Assembly (NCBI GenBank): GCA_020024185.1 | Contig: JAHHUD010000001.1 | Location: 1-60,088 of the forward strand | DNA: 60,088 bases | Origin: Oscillospiraceae bacterium | Lineage (GTDB): Bacteria > Bacillota > Clostridia > Oscillospirales > Ruminococcaceae | Direction of reading: 5' to 3' | Part shown: positions 51,421 to 60,088 of the stretch, one piece after another | How positions within the stretch are numbered: position 1 is the first letter of the stretch | How the letters are laid out: each line of letters starts with the position of its first letter | Program-made: the position numbers and the translations under genes | The notes under the pieces: model-generated | Seen by the model: only the letters and a program-made list of their open reading frames with translations | The model's database searches: none | What the model was told of the DNA's origin: nothing

Positions 51421-54400
51421 TCACTGCCAAGATGGAAACTGTATATTATGCACTCAATTTCTTTTACATCGTATAGATATCCGGCAGCAATTCTATATAA
51501 TTCAAGCTGTTTATGATATCTTTCATATAAAGTTTGCATATCATTTACCCTGTCTGTTTTGTAATCTATAACATAGGCTTTATCTTTTGTCAATACAATG
51601 CAGTCTATAACACCTTGAAGCATTATGGTTTCGTCTTTGTATGTTTGGTCTTTCAAAGCTTCTGACGCGCTGTACGGCACAAGAAATTCTTTTTCGTTAT
51701 AAACTTTTTCTCCGTTTAAAATTATAGTTGCAACTTGAGAGTTTATAAATGTTTCTATCTGTTTTTTATTTATAAGCTTTTTGTCTATTACATTCTTTTC
51801 TGCAAGTCTTTCTATCTCATTTTCAAGGTTTGTTCTTGCAAGCAAAATATCACTATGTTGTGCAAAAAGGTGCATTTGTGTACCTTTTTCTGTTGCAGAA
51901 AAGTTTTCTTTTTTGATAAATGATGGTTTTTTAAGAGATATAATCGGTATAGATTTTGCAATTTCACCAACAGATACTTTTATAGGAAGTTTTGTCTTTT
52001 CTATACTGTGATATTGATAATCAAAATTATTTTTTGCTTTTTCTATGTCAAAATCTATATCGTTTTGTTGATTGTCTTCTTGTTGCAACTCTATTTGTGT
52101 ATCATTAACATCAACGATTTTAAAATCCAAAAATTCTTCTGTATTTATCTTCTCCTTTATAAGCATATACTCTGACAAAATCTTATGTCCCATATATCCT
52201 GTTAAAATCCATTCCATAGGAGAATTAGCTTTTCTCAACGCATATTCGTGAATTTCATCAGATGTTATTTGTGCAATTTTGGCAAGTGTTTTTTCTGTAA
52301 ATAAGTTTGTGTACTGAGCTGTGAGAAACATACAGTTTTTTGCACGTGTAAACGCAACATACAATAAACGCATTTCATCATTTGCATTTTCTGCAAGAAT
52401 TTTTTTCTTTATAGCCTGTATTCCTGCTGTTGATTTATTGTATCCAAAACTTTCATTTGCGTATGTTGCCATACCTAAAACCGGGTCTATCATCAATCGT
52501 TTTGAACGGTCTTGTTTATTAAATGGTGTGCCGAGTCCACTTACAAAACATATTGGAAATTCCAGACCTTTTGAGGTATGCATTGTCATTATTGCCACTG
52601 TATTTTCCGGCCTTTGTATATTTTCATCAGAATTTTTTCCGGTTTCTATACATAAATCAATATATCTTAAAAAATCACCCAAATAGTTTTGATAGCTTTG
52701 AGCATATTTTTTTGCCATAGCGATAAAGCGTCTTATATTTTCTCTTTTCACATTACCGTTATCAGCAAATGCAAGATTTGTATAGTAACCTGTCTTATTG
52801 ATTATATAATCTATAAGCTTATCAGGTGAATAAATTTTTGCCACAAAAGCAAAGTCTTTAAGTTGATTTAAAAAATCAACAGATTTTGGATTATCAGATA
52901 AAGACAGCAGTTTATATAAATTTTCTTTTTTGTCTTTAAGACGTATTTTTAAAATTTCATCAAGAGTAAATGTAAATATATTTCCAAACATACCCGCTGT
53001 CAAATAAACTTCCTGCAACGGATTATTTATAACTTTTAAAAGCGATATTATACTTTGTATTTCAGGTTGTTCCAAAAGAGGTTTATCGTCTTTAACAAAA
53101 ACTTTTATACCTTTTTCTTTCAGTGCATTTTCAAATTTATCAAAGTTCTTTTTGTTTCTTAAAAGTATGCAGAAATCACCATAATTTACACAACGCTCTT
53201 TGCCGTCTTCTTCTATTTTAAAACCGCTCTGAACAAGACTATATATTTTTTCAGCCACCATAACAGCTTCATTTTCTTTGTCGTTTGCAATCATTATATG
53301 AGTGCCTGCTGTTCCGTTATCAGTTTTTTGAGGTGATGGCAAAAGCTGTTCACCATCACGATAATTTACGCCACCAACATCAGTTGTCATTATTTTTTCA
53401 AACAAAAAGTTTACACCTTTTATAACATTTACTTCACTTCTGAAGTTGTTTGGCAAAACAATTGTTTTTCCTAAAGATTTATCAAGTTTCTCTCTTGCAC
53501 GCTTTTCAAGCAAAATTTGTGGACTTGCTTTTCTAAAACCGTATATACTCTGTTTTACGTCCCCAACAACAAAAAGATTTTTTTCTTTTTCTTTTGCAAT
53601 TGTTTTAAATATCATATCCTGAACATAGCTTGTGTCTTGAAATTCATCTTCCATTATCTTTACATATTTCTCCTGTAAAGCTAAAGCAAGCTGTGTGTCA
53701 TTTCCGTTTTCGTCTATCAACAATTGAACTGCAAAATGTTCAAAATCAGAAAACTCAAAAGATTTTTCCTGTTTTTTTATTTCCATAAGCTTATCTGAGT
53801 AAAATACAAAAACGTCTGTTATAGCTTTTATATACTTTTGAGTTTGTTCAATCTGTTTATAGTACGTATCTTCGTTTAAATATTCTATATCACTAGCAAT
53901 ATTTTTCAAAACATCTTTTAATGTATTATTAGCAGTTTTTGCACCTTCTGAAAATTCTGATGCTGTACCTTTTTTCAGCCTGCCAATAGTCACAAGTCCC
54001 TCACTTGCTATACTTTTAACGCCGAATATATCGCCGTTATTATAGCATTGTTTCATCAAAAGAACTGTTTTTTCATTTGTAAGAGTACCTTCTCTGTAAC
54101 CGTCTATCTCACCATACTCAATAAGTTGTTTAACTCTGTTTATGAGATAAACAGCATAATCAATCTGTTTTCCTATATCATTCCATAAATAGCTATACAC
54201 TTGGCTTTGTTCAAAACTTTCTTTTTCTGCCTTATCAGCAAGCTCCAATGCTCTTTGTTTTGGAAAAGGCAATGCAGAAAAATAGTAATACATATATTTC
54301 AGAAATTCTCTTATCTGTGTATCCTGACTTGATTTACCAAATATTGTTACAAAGTTTTGAAAATCTTTGTTTTGATATCCATATTCCATAGCCAAATCAA

Positions 54401-54821
54401 TGGCTTTTTCGTGTATAAGCATACTTTGTGCATCATCACATATAGTAAAGTCCGGAGAAATATCCAATGCCTCAAAGTTCTCTTTTGCAAGTTTTATGCA
54501 AAAAGAGTGTATTGTTGAAATATCTGCTTTTTGCAAAGCTACTTTTTGGCTTTTTATATATGAATTTTCCGGATTTTGTTTTATGGCATTATTTATACCC
54601 TTTTCAATTCTATTTTTAAACTCTTTTGCTGAGGCGTTGGAGAAAGTAACAATAAGCAGTCTGTCTGCCGGAGTTTTATTTTCTTCATCAAGCAAAATTC
54701 TCAAAGCTTTTTCAACAAGAACTGTTGTTTTACCACTGCCGGCAGCTGCGGAAAGCACTGTTAATGTCCCGTCATAGTCCAACGCTTGTTTTTGCTGAGC
54801 TGTCCACTGTCTTTTACTCAC
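51408..54821 (-). CDS. addA: ATP-dependent helicase/nuclease subunit A
   Basis: Helicase and nuclease subunit of the AddAB complex that resects double-strand breaks for RecA. UvrD-type motifs are clear: AAAGSGKTTVLV (near 26-37), TFSNASAKEF, the DEFQDTS motif near 393, and MTMHTSKGLEFP near 750. The C-terminal nuclease carries VIDYKTD (near 1108). Full length at 1137 residues. It starts with GTG, overlapping addB by 8 bases, with AAGG upstream. Confidence 0.97.
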   Translation of the reverse strand: MSKRQWTAQQKQALDYDGTLTVLSAAAGSGKTTVLVEKALRILLDEENKTPADRLLIVTFSNASAKEFKNRIEKGINNAIKQNPENSYIKSQKVALQKADISTIHSFCIKLAKENFEALDISPDFTICDDAQSMLIHEKAIDLAMEYGYQNKDFQNFVTIFGKSSQDTQIREFLKYMYYYFSALPFPKQRALELADKAEKESFEQSQVYSYLWNDIGKQIDYAVYLINRVKQLIEYGEIDGYREGTLTNEKTVLLMKQCYNNGDIFGVKSIASEGLVTIGRLKKGTASEFSEGAKTANNTLKDVLKNIASDIEYLNEDTYYKQIEQTQKYIKAITDVFVFYSDKLMEIKKQEKSFEFSDFEHFAVQLLIDENGNDTQLALALQEKYVKIMEDEFQDTSYVQDMIFKTIAKEKEKNLFVVGDVKQSIYGFRKASPQILLEKRAREKLDKSLGKTIVLPNNFRSEVNVIKGVNFLFEKIMTTDVGGVNYRDGEQLLPSPQKTDNGTAGTHIMIANDKENEAVMVAEKIYSLVQSGFKIEEDGKERCVNYGDFCILLRNKKNFDKFENALKEKGIKVFVKDDKPLLEQPEIQSIISLLKVINNPLQEVYLTAGMFGNIFTFTLDEILKIRLKDKKENLYKLLSLSDNPKSVDFLNQLKDFAFVAKIYSPDKLIDYIINKTGYYTNLAFADNGNVKRENIRRFIAMAKKYAQSYQNYLGDFLRYIDLCIETGKNSDENIQRPENTVAIMTMHTSKGLEFPICFVSGLGTPFNKQDRSKRLMIDPVLGMATYANESFGYNKSTAGIQAIKKKILAENANDEMRLLYVAFTRAKNCMFLTAQYTNLFTEKTLAKIAQITSDEIHEYALRKANSPMEWILTGYMGHKILSEYMLIKEKINTEEFLDFKIVDVNDTQIELQQEDNQQNDIDFDIEKAKNNFDYQYHSIEKTKLPIKVSVGEIAKSIPIISLKKPSFIKKENFSATEKGTQMHLFAQHSDILLARTNLENEIERLAEKNVIDKKLINKKQIETFINSQVATIILNGEKVYNEKEFLVPYSASEALKDQTYKDETIMLQGVIDCIVLTKDKAYVIDYKTDRVNDMQTLYERYHKQLELYRIAAGYLYDVKEIECIIYSFHLGSDIRF

Positions 54822-57800
54822 TATCCTTTTCCTCCTTTACTGTAAACTGTGCCTTTTCTCTAGGTTTCATACGGCTAAACTCTTGACATATACAACGATA
54901 ACCACACCAGTCACAGCTTGTTTTTCCATTGCCCAAATCTATTGGCAAGTTATCAAAGTCACCGTTGTATACACCTTCTGCCATTTCTTTTATTTTATTT
55001 TGAGAGTATTCAAGAATTGTATGAAACATCTTTTCACTTACAATTTCACTGCCAGATGTACTTTTGAGTTTATCTTCACCTTTTATAACTCCATATTCAC
55101 CACTACAATTTTCATCAAAACCTTTTGACACAATTTCTTCCTGAAGAGCCATTCCTGTAGGAGTATATAATCCACCTTCATCATCAAACTTAAATGCAGC
55201 ATCACTTGGCTGATACATAACCGCAGCAGGAACACTGTTTTGTGCAAAAGTTTTGCTTGATAAAACACTGTTCATATACAAAAGCAATTGGTTTGATATT
55301 CCGTTATATACATCATCAAGGCTAAAGGTTTTTGTGCCGGTTTTATAGTCCACTATTCTAATATAGTTTTTCCCATTTTCTTTCATAATATCAATTCTGT
55401 CACATACACCGACAACACTCACTTTTTTACCGTTATCAAGTTTTATTGTTATAGGTTTTATGTCACTGTCAAAGGTAATTGGTTTTTCAAAAGCAACCGG
55501 ATGGAACATTGACGCTTTTTGTTCTGTGTGTATATATGCCAAAAGTTGCAAAGCATTTTCTTTCATATCTCGGCTTAATGATTTAAATCTTGCTGTATCT
55601 TGAACTTGTTCCGGATAATTTTCTGCAAGATAATCAGAAACTGCTTTTTCTGCCTGTTTTTCTATTATATTCCAAGGTGTTTTATAATAATCTTCCTTGT
55701 ATTCTTCCATAACTTTTTGAGCTATATTATGAAGATAATCACCAGCTTGTCTTTGGCTTAATTTTGCTTTTTCTATGGGATAAACTTTGAGAATATTTTT
55801 TACAAAATATCCAAAAGCACATTTATAATAATTTTCTGATGCAGTTGGAGATATTATCATGTGTTCTCCCAAAAATTCATTTATAAAATCAAGATTTTCA
55901 ACGTTAAAATTTCTGTGGTTTATCTGTGGAACGGATATATTGAGATTATCTAAAATCACATTGCTGTCACTGCCTTTTGTTTCTCCCAAATACTGTATAA
56001 AAAATTCTTTTGTAACACAATAATCTTCTATTGAAAGTGTATCTTCTTTAATGTTTAATGCGTCTTTTATTCCTTCAATTTCAGCTGATAAAATCTCTTG
56101 ACTATCAATATTTCTTGTTGCACATGATATGAATAATTTTTCTCTTGCTGTTGTAAGCGTCTTGTAAAAATAAAGATTTTCAAAGGCAAATCTCTGTGTA
56201 AAATCACTGCTTATTTCAAACTGATTCTCCTTTAAATACTGTATATCTGCACTTGAAAGTATTCCACCTTCCGAAACAATTTTCGGAAATACATCTTGAC
56301 TTGCACCAAGTACAAATACAATTTTAACAGCATTAATTTTCATTCTCTGTGGGGTAGAAATCATAACACAGTCCTGTGTTTCCGGTGCAAATCCAATCTC
56401 TGTACCGGATACCATAAGCATAAATAATTCCTGCATTTGATTTGCATTCATAACCATTTGTCCACATATACGATAAAGCTGGTCAATACATGATATAGCA
56501 GCTTCCCATTGACGCACAAATAAATCTGATTTTTCTTTATCTGCTGTATTATTTATAATTTCTTCTAAGATTGCCTCACTGTTAAGTTTATCTACAATAT
56601 CATACATTTGAGTGAGAATATCTTCACCGGGACACTCTTCGCCTTTTTGGCATTTGGAAAATACATTATTGATATTATCTACAAGACTGTTTATCTGAGA
56701 TAAAATCTCAACATCTTTATCATTTTCACCGTTTACCAGTCCTTGATATGGCAAAGTAAACTTTTTTGACCAATCAAGTTCATGGTCTTGCCAAATATAC
56801 AGATAGTTTTCAAGATAATCTATTGTTTCTTTATCAAAACCAGTCAACCCAGTTTTAAGTAATGGTAAAATAGTTTCTCCTTTTATACCTTTTGCCATAA
56901 CCTCCAAAATATTTTTAAACAATACAACCGGTGCACTCACTGTTATAATTCTTGATTGGTCTATAAAATATGGCATTTGTGCAAGGGAAAAACTTTCCTG
57001 TAATTGATGTTCATACTTATCAATTTGAGGACAAACTATGGCTATATCTGTATATCTGTATCCATCTTTAACAAGATTGTTTATCTTTGCTATAACATAG
57101 CTGACCTCTTCAAATTGATTTGCAAATACATTTATATATGCGTTCTCACTTTCTGTTTTAGTTACATCTTTACCAAGCAGAAAGTCATCTATATCTGCCA
57201 AAGTTTCATTTAAAAATCTATGCTTTGTGGAAAGTTTTGTTATCGGTGCAATTCTTACCCCTGCTTTTTTTGCAAGATTTATAAGTCTTTGGGCTGTTAT
57301 AGCAGTATAGCTTAAAGGGTGTATACCATTTGAATTATCAAAATGATTATCTGCTGTCAATGTGATGTAAACATTTTCTGCTTTTTCCATCATTCTGGAT
57401 AATATTTGGTACTGTCCATAGGTAAAACTTTCAAACCCGTCAACAAAAACATTTGTGCTGTCAGTATATCTTTCAGGCAATGTTTGGCTAAGATTTATAT
57501 ACATATCCTCCATATCCCCTTCAGAATTTTTCACATCAGCAGAATATTGGCTATAAATCATTGATATATCTTTTAATTTTCCGTTTATTGCAGGTGCAGA
57601 CTGTGCAACAGAAAACAAACTGTCACTATCTATGCCGTTTCTTTTAAAATCTTCAAATACCTTTGCCAGTTCAAAAGAAAATTTTACATTTTGAAGTTGC
57701 CTGTCATAAGAAGATAAGTGTTTTTGTACACTCTGCATACTTTTTCTTGCAATAACAGCTTTGCCTGCATCATCAAGTAAAAGCGGCATAATTTTGCCGT

Positions 57801-58023
57801 CTTCACTTAATACATCACGAAAAAGCGAAGTAAAACTAAATACATCAACTAAGCCAAACTGACTTTTTTCAAGCATAGAGTAAACTTCACTTTCACCTGT
57901 TTTACTAAACTGCTCAGGAATTATAAGCATACTTTTAATATCATTTTGAGCGTTTTCAAGTATTTTTTTCATTATATAAGAACTTTTGCCTGTTCCGGCA
58001 GTTCCTAAAATAAGGTGTAGCAT
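54814..58023 (-). CDS. addB: ATP-dependent helicase/deoxyribonuclease subunit B
   Basis: Second AddAB subunit, with its own nuclease and Chi recognition. A P-loop GTAGTGKS starts near residue 7. The nuclease motif is IVDYKTGTKTF (near 908). An iron-sulfur cluster is expected from one cysteine in YYKCAFGYF (near 723) plus CDWCGYRCICQ near the C-terminus, matching the AddB cysteine pattern. It has 1069 residues. GGAGG precedes the ATG. It heads the addB-addA pair. Confidence 0.96.
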   Translation of the reverse strand: MLHLILGTAGTGKSSYIMKKILENAQNDIKSMLIIPEQFSKTGESEVYSMLEKSQFGLVDVFSFTSLFRDVLSEDGKIMPLLLDDAGKAVIARKSMQSVQKHLSSYDRQLQNVKFSFELAKVFEDFKRNGIDSDSLFSVAQSAPAINGKLKDISMIYSQYSADVKNSEGDMEDMYINLSQTLPERYTDSTNVFVDGFESFTYGQYQILSRMMEKAENVYITLTADNHFDNSNGIHPLSYTAITAQRLINLAKKAGVRIAPITKLSTKHRFLNETLADIDDFLLGKDVTKTESENAYINVFANQFEEVSYVIAKINNLVKDGYRYTDIAIVCPQIDKYEHQLQESFSLAQMPYFIDQSRIITVSAPVVLFKNILEVMAKGIKGETILPLLKTGLTGFDKETIDYLENYLYIWQDHELDWSKKFTLPYQGLVNGENDKDVEILSQINSLVDNINNVFSKCQKGEECPGEDILTQMYDIVDKLNSEAILEEIINNTADKEKSDLFVRQWEAAISCIDQLYRICGQMVMNANQMQELFMLMVSGTEIGFAPETQDCVMISTPQRMKINAVKIVFVLGASQDVFPKIVSEGGILSSADIQYLKENQFEISSDFTQRFAFENLYFYKTLTTAREKLFISCATRNIDSQEILSAEIEGIKDALNIKEDTLSIEDYCVTKEFFIQYLGETKGSDSNVILDNLNISVPQINHRNFNVENLDFINEFLGEHMIISPTASENYYKCAFGYFVKNILKVYPIEKAKLSQRQAGDYLHNIAQKVMEEYKEDYYKTPWNIIEKQAEKAVSDYLAENYPEQVQDTARFKSLSRDMKENALQLLAYIHTEQKASMFHPVAFEKPITFDSDIKPITIKLDNGKKVSVVGVCDRIDIMKENGKNYIRIVDYKTGTKTFSLDDVYNGISNQLLLYMNSVLSSKTFAQNSVPAAVMYQPSDAAFKFDDEGGLYTPTGMALQEEIVSKGFDENCSGEYGVIKGEDKLKSTSGSEIVSEKMFHTILEYSQNKIKEMAEGVYNGDFDNLPIDLGNGKTSCDWCGYRCICQEFSRMKPREKAQFTVKEEKDSE

Positions 58024-58100
58024 ACTATACCTCCATTATTATCATTCATATTTTATTATTGTATCATATACAAATTATAAAATAAAATATATAAATAAAA

Positions 58101-58140
58101 AGGCTATCTATGCTGTCGATTTATAGCACAGATAGTCTTT
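58101..58140 (-). terminator. Terminator after the RlmL-like methyltransferase gene
   Basis: About 15 paired positions (58101-58115 with 58126-58140) with one mismatch and one G-U, a 10-nt loop, then TTTTTATTT on the minus strand. It lies 12 bases past the gene stop. Confidence 0.82.
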
Positions 58141-58151
58141 TTCATAATCAA

Positions 58152-59282
58152 TTATTTTTTATCTTTTTTATCGCCATAGTACATATATAACTGGCAAGGA
58201 ATCATACCGTTATAAAGTTTTCTGCGTTTTGTTGCTTTTTTGCCAAAATTATTTTCAAATTCTGCATCAGCTGTAATTATATAGCTTGATTTTACAGTAT
58301 TTTGTTCCAATCTTTTGGAAAGTGTTTTTTCAAGCTGTGTTGCAGTATCTATATCACCAAGGCGTTCTCCGTATGGTGGGTTTGTGATAACAACAGAGTC
58401 ACTCTGTGGAGAAAAGCTTTTTACATCAGCCTCAAAAAAACTTATAACACTGCCAACACCTGCTTTTTGTGCATTTTGTTTTGCAATTTCAAGAACCAAT
58501 GGGTCAATATCAAAACCATAAGCCTTAAACGGCACATCACGGTTTATTGCCATTCTTGCTTTTGTTCTTTCTTCTTCCCATATTTCCTTGGGAATAAAAG
58601 CATATTCTTCTGCTGCAAATTTTCTCTTTAATCCCGGTGCAATATTCAAAGCTTTTTGAGCAGCTTCTATAAGCAAAGTACCACTGCCGGTAAATGGGTC
58701 TTGAATAATGCTGTCACTTCTAACTCTTGCAAGGTCAACGATAGCAGCTGCCAAAGTTTCTTTTATTGGCGCATCACCACTGTTTCTGCGATATCCACGT
58801 TTGTGCAAACCATCACCGGAAGTATCAAGCATAACAGAAACAATATCTTTTCTTATCGCAACTCTTATTTTATATAAGTTGCCTGTTTCTGAAAGAATTT
58901 TTGTATCGTGTCCTTTTTTAAGACTTTCTACAATAGCTTTTTTAACAATTTTCTGACAAGCAGGAACACTTGAAAGTGTTGATGACAAAGAAGAACCTTT
59001 TACCGGAAATTGTGCATCTTTTGGCATAATTTTTGCCCAGTTGATACTATAAACTCCGTCAAACAATTCATCAAAAGTTCTTGCTTTAAATTCTTTTAAA
59101 AGTATAACAACTCTTTCTGCTGTTCTCAAATTTATGTTTGCAGCGGCAATTATTCTTTCATCACCTTTAAAAGTAACTTTTCCGTCTGTAACCTGTATAT
59201 CAGTTGCTCCAAGCTTTTTAACCTCGTAGTTAAGCACAGATTCTGTACCAAAATAACAAGGTGCTATTAATGTATATTGCAT
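58152..59282 (-). CDS. THUMP-domain class I RNA methyltransferase (RlmL/YpsC type)
   Basis: Predicted 23S rRNA guanine N2-methyltransferase. The N-terminal part is ferredoxin-like and THUMP (about 1-155, opening LIAPCYFGTESVL). The methyltransferase domain carries DPFTGSGTLLIEAA near 193 and the catalytic NPPYGERLGD near 308. The start at 59282 has AGAGAGG 8 bases upstream (376 residues); the longer frame adds nine residues without support. The C-terminal second enzyme (RlmK) of E. coli RlmL is absent, as in other Firmicutes. Monocistronic. Confidence 0.92.
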   Translation of the reverse strand: MQYTLIAPCYFGTESVLNYEVKKLGATDIQVTDGKVTFKGDERIIAAANINLRTAERVVILLKEFKARTFDELFDGVYSINWAKIMPKDAQFPVKGSSLSSTLSSVPACQKIVKKAIVESLKKGHDTKILSETGNLYKIRVAIRKDIVSVMLDTSGDGLHKRGYRRNSGDAPIKETLAAAIVDLARVRSDSIIQDPFTGSGTLLIEAAQKALNIAPGLKRKFAAEEYAFIPKEIWEEERTKARMAINRDVPFKAYGFDIDPLVLEIAKQNAQKAGVGSVISFFEADVKSFSPQSDSVVITNPPYGERLGDIDTATQLEKTLSKRLEQNTVKSSYIITADAEFENNFGKKATKRRKLYNGMIPCQLYMYYGDKKDKK

Positions 59283-59321
59283 CAAGTAAACCTCTCTTTG
59301 TAAATACAAAACAATTTAAAT

Positions 59322-59346
59322 AGAGCTCCATATCAAATGGAGCTCT
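59322..59346 (-). terminator. Hairpin terminator after hpf
   Basis: Perfect 10-bp stem (59322-59331 with 59337-59346) with a 5-nt loop, 16 bases past hpf. The minus-strand tail is ATTTAAATTGTTTT, only moderately T-rich. Confidence 0.7.
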
Positions 59347-59361
59347 TTATATTATATGTGT

Positions 59362-59880
59362 TTATTGTGGTAAAAGCAAGCCATATTTGCCATCTTTACG
59401 TTTATATACAACATTGATTTCTTCTGTTACTATATCTTTAAACATAAAGAATGTATGGTCAAGCATATTCATTTCAAATATAGCATCTTCAACTGATTGA
59501 GGTTCAAGGTCAAATACTTTTTTGCGTACAATTTCGTATTCTTCCTCATCTTCATCAACTGTTGGAAGTAACTCATATTTATAATTTGATTTAAACTTAT
59601 TAGAAATTTTATTTTTATTTTTAATAATTTGAGATTCAAGTTTTTCAACTGCTGCTTCCAAAGCCAATTCCATTTTTGGAGCACTCTTTTCACTTCTAAA
59701 AGATACGCCACCATCTTTGATAGTAATTTCAACTGTCTGCCAGTCTTTTTCAACTGTCACTGTAACGAACGCTTGCACTTCCTCTGGGAAGAACTTATCA
59801 AGTTTGTCAAGCTTTTCCTCCACTAAATTCAAGAAATTAGGTTTTAAAGTAACTTTTCTACCTGTTGTGTTTATTTTCAT
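59362..59880 (-). CDS. hpf: Ribosome hibernation promoting factor, long form
   Basis: Dimerises 70S ribosomes into inactive 100S particles in stationary phase. The N-terminal domain (1-100, MKINTTGRKVTLKPN, with beta-alpha-beta pattern and lysine-rich KNKNKISNKFK) binds the decoding site. The C-terminal domain (about 112-172, YEIVRKKVFDLEPQSVEDAIFEMNMLDHTFFMF) is the dimerisation module of long Hpf. It has 172 residues. GGAGG precedes the ATG; a promoter with an extended -10 lies upstream. Confidence 0.96.
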   Translation of the reverse strand: MKINTTGRKVTLKPNFLNLVEEKLDKLDKFFPEEVQAFVTVTVEKDWQTVEITIKDGGVSFRSEKSAPKMELALEAAVEKLESQIIKNKNKISNKFKSNYKYELLPTVDEDEEEYEIVRKKVFDLEPQSVEDAIFEMNMLDHTFFMFKDIVTEEINVVYKRKDGKYGLLLPQ

Positions 59881-59928
59881 AATTAATACCTCCTGAGGTG
59901 AAGCTTGATACTAATGTATCTTGTAATT

Positions 59929-59957
59929 ATATTAGCATATTATCTATATTTTTTCAA
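59929..59957 (-). promoter_or_regulatory. Promoter of hpf
   Basis: -35 TTGAAA (59952-59957), 17 bases, -10 TAATAT (59929-59934) preceded by TGC (extended -10). Confidence 0.65.
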
Positions 59958-60088
59958 CAGTTAAACATAATTTTTAACATATTTTTCAAAAGATTAAAAT
60001 TTTTACATTTTATCACTTTTCGACAATCTTTTTTGAAACAAGGTGTTATTATATAAACATAAGGCAGACCTGCTTCAGGCTGAGTGGG
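59958..60088. other. Right-edge stretch without an assignable gene
   Basis: Mostly AT-rich non-coding sequence. The last 28 bases are richer in G and C and stay open on the minus strand to the window edge (stop at 59954-59956), so they might be the 3' end of a gene outside the window. I cannot name it. Confidence 0.35.

Noticed and set aside
59954..60088. Open minus-strand frame at the right edge, considered as the end of a comF-like gene
   Set aside because: Only about 45 codons, mostly AT-rich, and the few GC-richer codons at the edge do not match a motif I can defend without a frameshift.
1..60088. Search by eye for CRISPR repeats, tRNA genes, rRNA, transposases, integrases or toxin-antitoxin and defence genes
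   Set aside because: No regularly spaced repeats, no tRNA T-loop in a plausible cloverleaf and no such proteins were seen. The short gaps are explained by promoters, leaders and terminators.

Overview
This window is chromosomal DNA from a strongly AT-rich low-GC Gram-positive bacterium of the class Clostridia. Oscillospirales or Ruminococcaceae-like is my best guess, but that rests on gene order and codon use only, not on a marker gene. The supporting signs are a cysteine T-box leader, a GntR/YtrA-type regulator with its ABC exporter, AddAB instead of RecBCD, an infC-rpmI-rplT operon behind an attenuator leader, a long-form Hpf, TrmFO, a DUF512 radical SAM protein next to der, and a nadD-yqeK fusion. 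Of 51 intact protein genes, 49 lie on the minus strand and two (mtaB, gtrA) on the plus strand. One broken plus-strand PadR gene is also present. I see no rRNA, tRNA, CRISPR array, insertion sequence or prophage.

Layout, read along the minus strand from the right edge: hpf alone; an RlmL-like methyltransferase alone; addB-addA; the L20-type leader followed by infC-rpmI-rplT; a SpoU methyltransferase-dprA-topA-trmFO unit; then a long unit plsX-rnc-radical SAM-smc-ftsY-rdgB-yhbY-nadD/yqeK-LCP-rsfS, with leuS behind a hairpin; monocistronic rpsU; an M19 dipeptidase; dacF, pgi and a small P-loop protein; yceD-rpmF; DUF512-der-plsY; a monocistronic DEAD-box helicase; a two-component pair; the PadR remnant; a ZIP transporter, a lipoprotein and a second two-component pair leading into DUF1385-prmC; recA-recX-rimO-pgsA; T-box-cysS; and a GntR-ABC exporter operon. 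The plus-strand pair mtaB-gtrA interrupts this between dacF and the dipeptidase.

The content is mostly core information processing (DNA repair and uptake, chromosome segregation, translation factors, tRNA and rRNA modification, phospholipid synthesis) plus signalling and envelope genes. The most interesting material is regulatory. The whole short 5' leader of the DEAD-box helicase mRNA can fold as an H-type pseudoknot directly upstream of its Shine-Dalgarno site. recA has a perfect 10-bp inverted repeat on its predicted start point that is not a standard Firmicute LexA box. The GntR promoter carries a TGTA-N13-TACA operator. infC appears to start at AUU behind a promoter-leader-terminator attenuator. 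A lipoprotein with calcium-loop-like repeats is co-encoded with a sensor kinase and regulator.

Several starts were moved from the longest open frame to the one with a Shine-Dalgarno sequence (permease, DUF512 protein, nadD/yqeK, rdgB, dprA, SpoU methyltransferase, infC, RlmL-like methyltransferase). I found no defence island or clearly novel multi-gene system. The leads below are regulatory or small-protein candidates.
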